From Stackebrandtia endophytica (lineage in GTDB: Bacteria; Actinomycetota; Actinomycetes; Mycobacteriales; Micromonosporaceae), in assembly GCF_006716355.1 (NCBI RefSeq), contig NZ_VFOW01000001.1, forward strand, positions 2,232,001-2,296,000: 64,000 nt of DNA, read 5' to 3'. This document shows positions 47,051-56,477 of this stretch, piece by piece. Position 1 is the stretch's first letter. Each line of letters starts with the position of its first letter. Made by a program: the position numbers and the translations under genes. The notes beneath the pieces are model-generated. The model was not told where the DNA came from. It was given only the letters and a program-made list of their open reading frames with translations, and made no database searches.

Positions 47051-47983
47051 TTACTGGACGGCGAACTCCCACACGGCGTGAGCGGTCGCGTCGGTCATGT
47101 GGTCGAGCGCGGTCGTGTTGATGTTGCCGGGGTAGCTGTCACAGCTGGAGTGGTAGCAGGGGTCGTAGGACCGTCCGGCCGTCCCACCCCATTTGGCCGC
47201 CTGCGCACTGGTCTTGACCTTGCTGGCGCCGGTGGACAGGAAGCTGGTGGGGACTCCGGCGTTGCGGAACGGGCCGTCGTCGCTGCAGCACTCGGTCATC
47301 TCCTCGGGGGCGAGGCCCTGACCGTCGAGGTAGTCGCGGAACGGCGTGCTGTAGCTGCCGGCGAGGTTGTCGATGAAGTAGCCCGCGTTGGGGGAGCCGA
47401 CCATGTCGAGGTTGAGATAGACCTCGATGTCACTGACCCCGGTGGTGCGAACGTAGTAGTTGGAACCGCGCAGGCCGGACTCCTCGTCGGCCCACCAGGC
47501 GAAGCGGACGTGTTTGCTCATGACCGGATCGGCTGCTGCCAGGGTGAGGGCCACCTCCAGCAGGGCGGCCGATCCGGAGGCGTTGTCGTTGATGCCGGGG
47601 CCGTAGCGCACCCCGTCCAGGTGGGCGCCGACCATCACGGTGTTGGCGGTGTCGCCGCCGGGCCAGTCGGCGATGATGTTCTCGTCCTGCCCGTTACAGG
47701 TGGTACAGGCCTGTCGGGTCACGGAGAATCCGGCCGCGGTGAGGGTGTCGGCGACGTAGTCGGCCGACCGGTCGTAACCGGGCGTGCCGGATGCCCGGTT
47801 ACCGCCGTTGGCCGCGGCGATCGATTGGAACTGGCTCACGTGGTCGAGGACGCCGTTGATGTCGACGTCGGGGGCGGCGACGACGGTGGGCGGCGGAGGC
47901 TCGGCGGTGGCCGAGGCGGGCACGAGCGCCAGCATCAACGCCGCCACCGCGGTCCCGATCGCGATGAATCGAGGTCTAGACAT
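47051..47983 (-). CDS. Secreted M28 family aminopeptidase
   Basis: This 310-residue protein has a Sec signal peptide (RFIAIGTAVAALMLALVPAS, cleavage near ATA-EP at about 27). The mature part is an M28 zinc aminopeptidase like the Streptomyces griseus enzyme: VMVGAHLDGVRYGPGINDNA gives the first His/Asp ligands, WWADEESGLRGSNYYV the catalytic Glu pair, YLNLDMVGSPNAGYF an Asp, and YDPCYHSSCD the last His. Two CxxC-like pairs (ACTTC, ECC) may form disulfides. ATG 47983 has GGGAGA upstream. It converges with metG across a strong terminator and is divergent from the T7SS locus. Confidence 0.93.
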   Translation of the reverse strand: MSRPRFIAIGTAVAALMLALVPASATAEPPPPTVVAAPDVDINGVLDHVSQFQSIAAANGGNRASGTPGYDRSADYVADTLTAAGFSVTRQACTTCNGQDENIIADWPGGDTANTVMVGAHLDGVRYGPGINDNASGSAALLEVALTLAAADPVMSKHVRFAWWADEESGLRGSNYYVRTTGVSDIEVYLNLDMVGSPNAGYFIDNLAGSYSTPFRDYLDGQGLAPEEMTECCSDDGPFRNAGVPTSFLSTGASKVKTSAQAAKWGGTAGRSYDPCYHSSCDSYPGNINTTALDHMTDATAHAVWEFAVQ

Positions 47984-48011
47984 GTCTTTTCTCCCACTTT
48001 GGAAGGTGGAG

Positions 48012-48028
48012 GTCACACGGGGTGTGAC
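48012..48028. promoter_or_regulatory. Palindrome upstream of the M28 peptidase gene
   Basis: GTCACAC (48012-48018) and GTGTGAC (48022-48028) form perfect 7-bp arms around GGG, 29 bp upstream of the peptidase start. This is a good position for an operator. The adjacent segment 48043-48113 is strikingly AT-rich for this chromosome and probably holds the divergent promoters. Confidence 0.5.
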
Positions 48029-48219
48029 GTGTCGTGGACGCAGAATACCGAAATACCCTTTATATTTAAATGGGTTGATTTGTATGGCGATTCCGCGAAT
48101 GGGACATTTTTCCGCTCTGGCCAGGGAAAGTGCCCATGATCAACGGGGGTGGAAACCATCGGGCATTATCTGGTTGAATCACGCGACAGTGGTGCCCGAC
48201 TACTGCGGAGTATGCCCCT

Positions 48220-48522
48220 ATGGAAAACGATCTATCCGCTATGCGCGAATGCGCGACCGCACTGAAGACCTGCGGCCGAACCGTCACCGGCCACATGGAC
48301 GAAAGCGGCGACGACCTCACCGTCACCGGTAACAGTGGCTTCGTGACCGTGCCCGCGGTCAGCACGATCGCCACCGACTGGACGACCCAGGTCAACGGTT
48401 TCGGCCGCCGACTCGGCTCGGTGGGCAGCGTCATCGCGATCGCCGCCGATGACCTCGGCACGCAGGACACCGACAACGGCGTCCTCATCGACCAGGTCAC
48501 CCTCCCCTACCAGATCGTCTGA
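48220..48522 (+). CDS. Small ESX/T7SS substrate-like protein (EspC/DUF2580-like)
   Basis: This 100-residue helical protein starts MENDLSAMRECATALKTCGR and ends TLPYQIV. It has the size, N-terminal long helix and position of EspC/DUF2580-type secretion-associated proteins. No strict WXG motif is visible; TDWTTQVNGFGRRLG in the centre may form the turn. It ends 11 bp before a large WXG-domain hydrolase gene, so it is probably that protein's secretion partner. GGAG lies nine bases before the ATG. Confidence 0.7.
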   Translation: MENDLSAMRECATALKTCGRTVTGHMDESGDDLTVTGNSGFVTVPAVSTIATDWTTQVNGFGRRLGSVGSVIAIAADDLGTQDTDNGVLIDQVTLPYQIV

Positions 48523-48533
48523 CAGGCGTACAC

Positions 48534-50138
48534 ATGGTCAGCTTCACCGACTTGAAAACAGCACTGCCCGAGAGGTTCCGTGACGCCGCCACCGCGTACG
48601 AAACGCTGTCCGGTGTCATGGACGACCAGTTGGATCCGTTGCGAACCAACGGAACGAAACTCGCCGACGCTTGGAGCGGCGACGACCAGGTCGGCGGCAC
48701 CACCGCCGTCACCGCGGTCCGCGACCAGTACGACCGGGCGTCCATCGCCCAGGCCGACCTGGCCAGCGTCGCCACCGAACTCAACACGCTCGCCGACGCC
48801 GTCGAACTGGCCAAGGGCCAGTTGGAGGATGCGCTCGAACAGGCCAAGGGGTTCGCGATCGTCGCCGCCGACGGCAGCTCGATCAAACTGGACATGGAGG
48901 CGCTGCAGGCCAAGGGCGTCGACCCCTCCGACATCAAGCACTACATGACCGCGATGCGCGGGATCGCCGATTCGATCAGCGACGCCGTCTCGACGGCCAC
49001 CGAGGCCGATGAGACCGCCAAGGCCCGCATCGCGGTGCTGACCCCGACGCTGACCGGCACCCCGCCCGCCGTCGCCGACGTCCCCGAACCCGACCCGGAC
49101 TGGAACCCCGAACAGGTCAACGACTGGTGGCAGGGATTGACGGCGGAGCAACGGCAGAGCCTGCTGATGCACCGGCCCGACCTCATCGGACCGTTGGACG
49201 GCATCCCGACCGTCTACCGCGACGTCGCCAACCGGACTCTGCTGCAGGATCAACTCGCCGATGTCGAGGCGGCGTTGAAGAACGACCCTGAGGACAAACG
49301 CCTCCTGGGAATCCGGGAAGGTCTGCTGGAGATCCAGGATCGGCTGGACCGTGACTCCGGCAACGCCGGATACGACGACCGTGCCTACCTGCTGTTGATC
49401 GACTCCGAAGGCGACGGCCAGGCGGTCGTCGCGGTCGGGAACCCCGACGAGGCCGACAACGTGGTCACCCTGGTGCCCGGCACCGGAGCGGATCTGTCGA
49501 ACGCCTCCGGCGATGTCGGGCGGATCGATCGTATGGTCTCCGACGCGAACCTGCGCGACCCCGATTCCTCCACCGCGGGCATCATGTGGCTCGGCTACGA
49601 CGCCCCCGACAACGTCGCCATGGCCGCGCTTCCCAGTTATGCGAACAACGCCGAGGACGCACTACAACGATTCCAATGGGGAATGGAAGTGGTGCAGGGT
49701 GGTCCCGACCAGGTGCTCAACACCACCATGGGCCATTCCTACGGAAGTACCGTGGTCGGTCACTCCGCCGAGGCGGGTGATGGACTGCGAACCGATCAGA
49801 TCGTGTTCGTCGGCAGCCCGGGCGTCGGAACCGACCACGCGTCCAACCTTCAGATCGGCGCCGAGAACGTCTACGCCACCACCGCCCCCAACGACCTCAT
49901 TCACATCGTCCCGGACGCGCCGTGGGCACACAACACGGCACCGATCATGGAGAGCTTCGGGGCGGAGGTGTTCGAGACCCCTCGACACGACGGCAGCCGC
50001 GCCGAGGCCCACAGTGCCTACTGGGACGACGGCAACCCCGCCAGGGACGCGTTCTCGCAGATCATCACCGGCAACGGGGACGACGTTCCGCGCACCGACT
50101 ACCACGAACGCTGGTACCAGTGGCGGCCGTGGGGATAG
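48534..50138 (+). CDS. T7SS-type protein with C-terminal DUF1023 alpha/beta hydrolase
   Basis: This 534-residue protein has an N-terminal helical WXG100-like region (about 1-150; LADAWSGDDQVGG supplies a WSG turn) and a linker. A DUF1023 hydrolase domain (about 185-534) follows, with WWQGLTAEQRQSLLMHRPDL and GPLDGIPTVYRDVANR, both standard for DUF1023. The nucleophile elbow is MGHSYGSTVVG near residue 405, with a late Asp in NDLIHIV and a final His before WYQWRPWG. Such fusions are common type VII exported proteins in actinobacteria. The export route is inferred from the domain pairing and the small upstream partner. Confidence 0.85.
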   Translation: MVSFTDLKTALPERFRDAATAYETLSGVMDDQLDPLRTNGTKLADAWSGDDQVGGTTAVTAVRDQYDRASIAQADLASVATELNTLADAVELAKGQLEDALEQAKGFAIVAADGSSIKLDMEALQAKGVDPSDIKHYMTAMRGIADSISDAVSTATEADETAKARIAVLTPTLTGTPPAVADVPEPDPDWNPEQVNDWWQGLTAEQRQSLLMHRPDLIGPLDGIPTVYRDVANRTLLQDQLADVEAALKNDPEDKRLLGIREGLLEIQDRLDRDSGNAGYDDRAYLLLIDSEGDGQAVVAVGNPDEADNVVTLVPGTGADLSNASGDVGRIDRMVSDANLRDPDSSTAGIMWLGYDAPDNVAMAALPSYANNAEDALQRFQWGMEVVQGGPDQVLNTTMGHSYGSTVVGHSAEAGDGLRTDQIVFVGSPGVGTDHASNLQIGAENVYATTAPNDLIHIVPDAPWAHNTAPIMESFGAEVFETPRHDGSRAEAHSAYWDDGNPARDAFSQIITGNGDDVPRTDYHERWYQWRPWG

Positions 50139-50169
50139 CCTCGGTGTCGCCGGCTGATCATCACCGAGG
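50139..50169 (+). terminator. Hairpin after the DUF1023 hydrolase gene
   Basis: CCTCGGTG (50139-50146) pairs with CACCGAGG (50162-50169) directly after the stop codon. The remaining gap to 50496 has no gene I can support. Its low-complexity GAGGCGAGGCGGAGGAGG stretch around 50330-50350 is noted only. Confidence 0.5.
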
Positions 50170-50496
50170 TGGTGGACGGCGTCACAGCGGCCGAATCGTC
50201 GCGCGCACCGCCGAGAACCCGTCCGGTGCATCCCGACGGTTCGACGTGAGTAGCCGGTGGATCGGGCGTGGATACGTCGGCGTCGAGCACAGCCGTGCTC
50301 ACGCCGCCGCACGCCGAGACGTCCGGAGTGAGGCGAGGCGGAGGAGGAGTCAGCAGCGGGAGCGCGGTGCCGAGTCGCGGTCCTATGCTTCGCGGTGCGA
50401 CGCGACCTCATCGCCGACCACACGCATTCGCCGACCCGAGTCCGACCCACCACCGACATCCGAACGATCAGAAACTCCACGCGGGGAAGGAAGGCC

Positions 50497-50958
50497 ATGA
50501 ATCAGCCGCAGTTCGACGAACTCCAGGGCTACATTCGTGCCGAAGAGCATCTGCGCACCGCCATCGACGCGCTGCGTCCGCCCTACACGATCAGCCCGGG
50601 GCTGCGCAATGCGGTCCCCTATCAGGATTCCGGAGGACAACCCACCGGTCTAGCCAATGTGGAGGTCAACTACCTGTTGCATCCACCGCAGCCGGACACC
50701 GAGCCGGCCGACCCGGTGGCGCAGCGCATGGCCGACAACGTCGCGGTGTTCCAGAAACTGGAGGAACTGTGGCTCGACGGCGGGTATGACATCGTGACCC
50801 GTACCGTCGACCAACCGCACCGGGTGCTGCGAGTCCAAGACCCCAAGGACGGGTTCACGATCGCGTTGAAACAGGGAACCCAGGGCAATCTGTGGCTGAC
50901 CGCCTCATCGGCTCCGGTCACCCGAACCCGCATCAAACCGCCCCGCCCCTCGCTGTGA
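50497..50958 (+). CDS. Unassigned protein next to the T7SS hydrolase
   Basis: This 153-residue soluble protein begins MNQPQFDELQGYIRAEEHLR with GGGGAAGGAAGG before the ATG; an upstream frame to 50395 lacks homology-like sequence. It has PVAQRMADNVAVFQKLEELW and a late beta-rich stretch (LRVQDPKDGFTIALKQGTQG, LWLTASSAPV) similar in flavour to small actinobacterial lipoprotein-like or immunity proteins, but without a signal peptide. Its position after the effector-like hydrolase suggests an immunity or chaperone role, which is inference only. Confidence 0.65.
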   Translation: MNQPQFDELQGYIRAEEHLRTAIDALRPPYTISPGLRNAVPYQDSGGQPTGLANVEVNYLLHPPQPDTEPADPVAQRMADNVAVFQKLEELWLDGGYDIVTRTVDQPHRVLRVQDPKDGFTIALKQGTQGNLWLTASSAPVTRTRIKPPRPSL

Positions 50959-50986
50959 CCACCGGGGCGCGGTTGCCGCCCGTCGC

Positions 50987-53900
50987 CTAACCGGGCTCGG
51001 GCAACGGCGGTGCCGCGGCCGCGCCCCGATCGGTCAGCATGCGCCGAGCTCGTTCGGCCAACGCGGCGTCGTCGCGCAGCCCGGCGACCAACGCCATGGC
51101 TCGACCCTCCCCGACGCGATCCCCGCACTCGGAGAAATCGGACAACGCCGTATCGGCATGGCGCATCGCCGCGTCTCGGTCGCCCAGCCGATGGTGAATC
51201 CGGCTGACGATGCAGTGGACCCGAGCCCCCAACACCCGGTAGCCGTATCGCTCGGACTTCGCCAACGCTGCGGTCGCCGATCGCAGCGCCTCCTCGGGGC
51301 GTCCCAGGGTCAGTTGGGCGTGAGACCTCACCAGGTGGGCGTCGGTCTCCACCCACGGCAGGATGAGCTCGGCCGCCCGGGAGGCAGCGGTGGCGGCCAG
51401 CGAGTCGGCCTCGTCGGCCGCGCCGGTGCACCAGGCCATCGTGACCATGGCGCGGGGAACGTAGAGCCCGGAGTTGCGGTCGCGCAACAGTTCATAGGAT
51501 TCGATGGCTCGCGCACGAGCCGATTCGAGTTCACCGCGCTCGATGTGGATGCGGGCCAACACGTCCAACACATAGGAGCGGGCCAGGAAGTAGGACCCGG
51601 CGTGCTCCAAAGCGGACTCAGCGTGGGCGGTGGCCGCGACCAGATCTCCCTGATCCCGGCAGGTCACCGCCAGATTCCACAGTGCCGGTGTCCTGATCGG
51701 CCCCGACAGGCCCTCGGCCAGTTCAGTCAGCAACTCTCGGGATCGATCGAGCTCGCCACGTTCTCGACACACCGACCCCAGGACGTTGCCGCCGATCATG
51801 CGCTGTCGCCGGCCCACATCGACCGACATGGACAGTCCCTTTCGGGCATGCTCGGCGGCGTCGTCGAGTTTCCCGTTCCGGTAGTAGAGCTCCGATAGAT
51901 CTATATGGACCAGTCCGGCCATGTCGGGAGACTCCTCTGCGGCTTCCAGGGCCTCCAGCATCAACCGCTCCGCGGTCCGCTGATCACCACGGACCTTCGC
52001 CTCCCGCCCCAGGGTGACCTTCATGGCGGCGATCGCCGTACGGTTGCCGAGCCTCCGCGCCGCCGACAGGGCGGTGGCGATGAGATCGCTCCTGAGCTGC
52101 AGGTCACCGACCCGTGTCAGGTACAACCGCATGGCATCGGGGAGCAGCCAGGCGGCCGGGTCGTCGCGCTCGGCCGCCCACCGAGCCACCGCGGAGATGT
52201 TCGCCTGCTCCTGGGAGAACCACTCCAGCGATTCGTCGGCGGTGGTAAACGACGGAATCGTCAACCCGGGTGGCTTCGGGGGGACCCGCAGATGCAGTCC
52301 GGTCGCACTGAAGGCGTCCGAAGCCATCCGGGCACTGTAGACATACCAGTCCAGCAGCCTCCGGGACGCCGTCGCCTTCTCGGTCTCGTCCATGAGCTCG
52401 CCGGCATACTGCCGCAACAGGTCGTGCAGCTCGATCCCCCGACTGGTCTGGGTCGCCAGGTGAACCGAGCACAACAGCCGCACGAGCTGCTCGACCTCAC
52501 CGCGCGGCAACCCGGACATCGCCGCTACCGCCCCCATCGGCACGGTCGGGCCCGGCGAGACCCCCAGACAGCGGAACACCGACCGGGCATGGTCGGGCAG
52601 CCGCGTGTACGAATGCTCGAAAGCCGACTGAACGGCCGCCGGATAGTCGGGCATCGCGAGACTGCGCAGTGCCGTGCCGGCGCGCAGCTCGGCGACGTAA
52701 CCGGTGATCGCCGGACTCGGTCGACCGGCGATACGCGCGGCGGCGATCCGAAGGGCCAGTGGGAGACCACCGCAGATCGTGATCAACTCCCCCACCGCGG
52801 CGAACTCTCGGGCGACCACGTCGGAGCCCACGAGCTCGGTCAGCAGATCCCTTGACGCACCCGAGCTCAAGGTGTCGATGACCAGACGACGGGCACCCTG
52901 CAACGCCACCAGACCCGACAGGCTGTGCCTGCTGGTCACCAGAACCAGGCTGCCCGGCCCGGTCGGTGTCAGGGCGCGCACCTCAGCCGGATCGGCCACA
53001 TTGTCCATGAGAACCAAGAGGCGACGACTCGCGGTCCTGGACCGGAACAGTCCAATGCGATCGGTCAACCCGTCCGGAATGTCCGGGCCGGCCACGCCCA
53101 GGGACCGCAGCATCTGCCCCAGCACGTCGGTCACCGGCCGAGCCGGTCCGGCGCTGTGAGCCCCCAGATCACAGAACAACTGTCCATCAGGGAATTGACT
53201 CGCGATCTGATGCCCCCAGGTCACGGCCAGACTGGTCTTTCCGATTCCCCCCATCCCCGTGATCAATAGAACCGGGACCCCGTTATCGACCTGATAGGAC
53301 GAATACAGTCGATTCAACTGCTCCAGTTTGTCCGCGCGCCCCACGATCTGAGGTGGAACCGGCAACTGCCTGGGAAGCAACGGATCGGGCCTGATCGAAC
53401 CCGCCGGATACAACTGAGGGTCGTGCCTGAGGATGCGTCGATGCATCTGGCGAAGACCGCGACCGGGCTCGACACCGAACTCCCGACGCAACCGACTGGC
53501 CGCCTCCGCGTACAACGCCAACGCGTCCACCTGTCGACCCGACAGGTACATCGCGCGCATCAGCTGCTCGGTCAGCGTCTCCTGCTGCGGATACGCGGCG
53601 GCGAACTCCGTCAGCTCACCGATGATCACCGAGTGGTTGCCGCCGTCGAGTTCGGCGGCGAACAACTCGCGCAGATTCTCCAGATGTTCTCGCAGCAGGG
53701 CCTTGCGGACCCGATCAGCCCAAGACGTCGTGATCAGGCCGAGTGGATCGCCACGCCACAGACCGACCGCCCGTCTCCAATGGTCGATCGAGGCGGCCGC
53801 GTCACCCAACCGCGCCGACTCCACCGCCTTGGCCGCCTGTTCACGCATGACGAAGAGATCCACCGCGCCTTCGGGAACCACCAGCCGGTAACCGTCGGAA

Positions 53901-54154
53901 TCGGCCCGCTCGATCGCTGCGTCGGGGATCGGTGCCAGTAGCCGCCGCAGCCGGGCGATGTAGCTGTACAGCCCGCTTCGCGACGACGACGGCGATTCGG
54001 CACCCCACGCCCGATGAATCAACATGGCCTGCGGGACCGGTCGGTTGGGCGTCAACGCGAGCGCGGCCAGAATGGCGGACTGTTTCGCCGGTCCGGCACG
54101 GTGCCACTGTCCGTCGACGGCCACCTCGACGCGACCGAGAACCCGCAGAAACAC
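50987..54154 (-). CDS. AfsR/SARP-family regulator with NB-ARC and TPR domains
   Basis: This 1055-residue regulator has an OmpR-like DNA-binding domain at about 1-95 (MFLRVLGRVEVAVDGQWHR, with HRAWGAESPSSSRSGLYSYI), a bacterial transcriptional activation domain at about 100-245, and an NB-ARC P-loop ATPase at about 275-560 (GMGGIGKTSLAV near 300, RRLLVLMDNVADP Walker B, CGGLPLALRIAA). TPR-like repeats run from about 640 to the end. The start is GTG 54154. Such proteins activate secondary metabolism or development genes when NTP-bound. No biosynthetic cluster is adjacent in the window, so its targets are elsewhere or local (T7SS, protein mannosyltransferase). Confidence 0.93.
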   Translation of the reverse strand: MFLRVLGRVEVAVDGQWHRAGPAKQSAILAALALTPNRPVPQAMLIHRAWGAESPSSSRSGLYSYIARLRRLLAPIPDAAIERADSDGYRLVVPEGAVDLFVMREQAAKAVESARLGDAAASIDHWRRAVGLWRGDPLGLITTSWADRVRKALLREHLENLRELFAAELDGGNHSVIIGELTEFAAAYPQQETLTEQLMRAMYLSGRQVDALALYAEAASRLRREFGVEPGRGLRQMHRRILRHDPQLYPAGSIRPDPLLPRQLPVPPQIVGRADKLEQLNRLYSSYQVDNGVPVLLITGMGGIGKTSLAVTWGHQIASQFPDGQLFCDLGAHSAGPARPVTDVLGQMLRSLGVAGPDIPDGLTDRIGLFRSRTASRRLLVLMDNVADPAEVRALTPTGPGSLVLVTSRHSLSGLVALQGARRLVIDTLSSGASRDLLTELVGSDVVAREFAAVGELITICGGLPLALRIAAARIAGRPSPAITGYVAELRAGTALRSLAMPDYPAAVQSAFEHSYTRLPDHARSVFRCLGVSPGPTVPMGAVAAMSGLPRGEVEQLVRLLCSVHLATQTSRGIELHDLLRQYAGELMDETEKATASRRLLDWYVYSARMASDAFSATGLHLRVPPKPPGLTIPSFTTADESLEWFSQEQANISAVARWAAERDDPAAWLLPDAMRLYLTRVGDLQLRSDLIATALSAARRLGNRTAIAAMKVTLGREAKVRGDQRTAERLMLEALEAAEESPDMAGLVHIDLSELYYRNGKLDDAAEHARKGLSMSVDVGRRQRMIGGNVLGSVCRERGELDRSRELLTELAEGLSGPIRTPALWNLAVTCRDQGDLVAATAHAESALEHAGSYFLARSYVLDVLARIHIERGELESARARAIESYELLRDRNSGLYVPRAMVTMAWCTGAADEADSLAATAASRAAELILPWVETDAHLVRSHAQLTLGRPEEALRSATAALAKSERYGYRVLGARVHCIVSRIHHRLGDRDAAMRHADTALSDFSECGDRVGEGRAMALVAGLRDDAALAERARRMLTDRGAAAAPPLPEPG

Positions 54155-54257
54155 CTATTCACCCATCTCAATCCGGTCGACTTGTGGTCTGCAAGATTAC
54201 GCAAGATTCGCTCTGGATTTCGTGACTACCGTATGAGCCTTGGGGCCGAACGATCGT

Positions 54258-54288
54258 CCCGCCCTCTCAGCCGATCTGGGAGGGCGGG
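54258..54288. terminator. Strong hairpin in the SARP-mannosyltransferase gap
   Basis: CCCGCCCTCTCAG (54258-54270) pairs with CTGGGAGGGCGGG (54276-54288) through 13 pairs including one G-U, with a 5-nt loop and TCGATCTATTTC after it. A second inverted repeat, GACGTCGTC (54417-54425) / GACGACGTC (54441-54449), lies further on. The 54155-54589 gap contains no supportable gene; the hairpins suggest an attenuator or a terminator of an unseen small transcript. Confidence 0.55.
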
Positions 54289-54589
54289 TCGATCTATTTC
54301 CCGGGTTGGCGTCGATGGTCATCCGCCAGATGGAGCCAGATCCCCGATCACCACAGCGACATCAGCTTCCGGGCACCCGTCGTTCGCCACCGCCGTTCGA
54401 CGATGTTCACGGGGGCGACGTCGTCTCCCCGGAGGGGCGGGACGACGTCGTGCCGCCCTACTTCCCCTACCGACCCGGCGTTCATTCGCATCCCGGCCAC
54501 CGACCGGGTCATGCCGCCCGGCCGCGAGCGGTGGTTCGAGTCACCGCTCACGGCGGAGCGGGTGTCGCGCACGGTTTACACTGCCCAGG

Positions 54590-56122
54590 ATGAACGCAGC
54601 CGTCGATCACAACGAATCCGAGCTGCGCAGTGACCGCACCGGGCCTGTGGTGACCGAGGAACTGCGCGCTCGCCTTCGCGGCGGCGCACCACCGGACCGA
54701 CGCCGCGGCTGGATAGCCGTCCTGCTGGTGGCCGGTTTCGCGGCCGCACTCCGACTGATCGGGCTGACGCACCCCAAGGGCCTCATCTTCGACGAGATCT
54801 ATTACGCCCAGGACGCTCGACAGCTTCTGGAACACGGCATCGAGTGGAACGTCGACGCCGACACCGGTGCATACGTCGCTCACCCACCGTTCGGCAAATG
54901 GTGCATCGCGCTGGGTGAATGGTTGTTCGGGTACAACGAGTTCGGATGGCGAATCTCGTCGGTCGTCGCCGGCGTCGTGTCGGTGATCCTGGTGACCATG
55001 TTGGCTCGGCGGCTCACCGGCTCCACTGTGCTGGGTGCCACGGCGGGCCTGTTGATGTCGATGGACGGACTCCACTTCGTCCTGTCCCGCACCGCGCTGC
55101 TGGACATCTTCCTGATGGTGTTCCTGCTCGCGGCGTTCTACTGCATCGTGTTGGACCGTGATTTCCAGCGCCGACGGTGGTTGCGGGCGATGGAGTCGGG
55201 AATCGACCCGCGCAACGGATTCCGTCCGCCGCTGGCGGTTCCGTGGTGGCGCATCGCCTCCGGTGTGCTGTGCGGACTGGCGATGGGCGTCAAGTGGAGC
55301 GCCCTGTGGTTCATCCTGCTCATCATCATCCTCACCTACGTGTGGGAGTACCGACTGCGCCGCACCGTCGGCGCCGTCCACCCCGCGCGCGACACCCTCC
55401 TCGACGAAACCGGTTGGATCGCCGGATTCGGCGTCATCTCGATACTCGCCTACCTGGCCACCTGGACCGGCTGGTTCATCAACGACGAGGGAGCCTTCCG
55501 CAGCTGGCGCAGCGACCAGGGCATGGACGAGCCGCCCGTCCTCGGCGCCCTCCACAACCTCTGGCAGTACCATGTGGACGTTCTTCAGTTCCACGAGACG
55601 CTCGACACCGCTCACACCTATCAGTCATGGCCGTGGCAATGGATGGTCAACGCCCGGCCGGTGGTGTTCTTCTGGTCCTCCGACGTCGACTGCGGAGCCG
55701 ACCGTTGCGCCTCCGAAGTCCTACTACTGGGAACGCCACTGTTGTGGTGGGCGTTCATTCCCGCACTCGTCGCGGTCCTGTGGTGGGCGGTCAGCAAGCG
55801 TGATTGGCGCGCCTGGGCGATCCTCGGCGGTGCGGCCGCCGGTATCGTGCCGTGGCTGCTGTACCCCGAACGCACCATGTTCTTCTTCTACGCGATCCCG
55901 GCCGAGCCGTTCTTGATCATGGCGGTCGTGTTCACCATGGGAATGATCATCGGTCCGCGGGGCGCCAGCCCCGAGCGGCGATTGTCCGGGGCCCTGATCT
56001 GCGCCGGTTTCGTGGTGCTCATCGCACTGTGTTTCGCCTACTTCTGGCCGTTGTACACCGGCCAGATCATGCCCTACGACGACTGGCACTCCCGTATCTG
56101 GCTGGGCTCCAACTGGATCTGA
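54590..56122 (+). CDS. pmt: Protein O-mannosyltransferase (PMT family)
   Basis: This 510-residue polytopic enzyme of the GT39 family transfers mannose from polyprenyl phosphate mannose to secreted proteins. The catalytic acidic pair is in LIFDEIYYAQDARQLL in the first outer loop. PYVAHPPFGKW-like AYVAHPPFGKWCIALGEW follows, and the YPERTMFFFYAIP segment near the C-terminus is typical of actinobacterial Pmt. About ten helices are visible. ATG 54590 is chosen because it directly precedes the conserved N-terminal tail; the frame is open far upstream but with non-homologous sequence. Actinobacterial pmt is usually paired with rsmI, which is absent here. Confidence 0.92.
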   Translation: MNAAVDHNESELRSDRTGPVVTEELRARLRGGAPPDRRRGWIAVLLVAGFAAALRLIGLTHPKGLIFDEIYYAQDARQLLEHGIEWNVDADTGAYVAHPPFGKWCIALGEWLFGYNEFGWRISSVVAGVVSVILVTMLARRLTGSTVLGATAGLLMSMDGLHFVLSRTALLDIFLMVFLLAAFYCIVLDRDFQRRRWLRAMESGIDPRNGFRPPLAVPWWRIASGVLCGLAMGVKWSALWFILLIIILTYVWEYRLRRTVGAVHPARDTLLDETGWIAGFGVISILAYLATWTGWFINDEGAFRSWRSDQGMDEPPVLGALHNLWQYHVDVLQFHETLDTAHTYQSWPWQWMVNARPVVFFWSSDVDCGADRCASEVLLLGTPLLWWAFIPALVAVLWWAVSKRDWRAWAILGGAAAGIVPWLLYPERTMFFFYAIPAEPFLIMAVVFTMGMIIGPRGASPERRLSGALICAGFVVLIALCFAYFWPLYTGQIMPYDDWHSRIWLGSNWI

Positions 56123-56239
56123 CGCCGGCGATCCGCCTGACGCCCAATCTCAGATGAGCGGCCCCACAGCAGTGTGTTAATGTGATCGCCGGTAACAGGC
56201 AAGGGGACCATCCGTGACTGTTATCGGAAGTACCCGCAA

Positions 56240-56358
56240 GGGGCTGTGGCGCAGTTGGTAGCGCACACGGCGAAGCCCGCGAAGCCGTGCAAAAACACAG
56301 CGTTCGCAACGAAGAGGCCAGGGACAACCTGACCTCGGACATAACTCAATACCCGCAA
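56240..56358 (+). repeat. tRNA-Ala-derived tandem unit 1 (119 bp)
   Basis: The unit starts with the tRNA-Ala 5' portion (acceptor strand GGGGCTG and D-arm through GCGC, 25 bases). A 35-base insert follows containing the stem CACGGC/GCCGTG, then CGTTCGCAACGAAGAGGCC of the same tRNA, then 37 bases replacing the T-arm and 3' acceptor strand. It ends TACCCGCAA. Without the acceptor 3' strand it cannot be a normal tRNA. Confidence 0.85.
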
Positions 56359-56477
56359 GGGGCTGTGGCGCAGTTGGTAGCGCACACGGCGAAGCCCGCG
56401 AAGCCGTGCAAAAACACAGCGTTCGCAACGAAGAGGCCAGGGACAACCTGACCTCGGACATAACTCAATACCCGCAA
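56359..56477 (+). repeat. tRNA-Ala-derived tandem unit 2 (119 bp)
   Basis: This unit is identical to unit 1 over its 119 bases by eye, head to tail with no spacer. Identity of two copies implies recent duplication or ongoing homogenisation. Confidence 0.85.
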
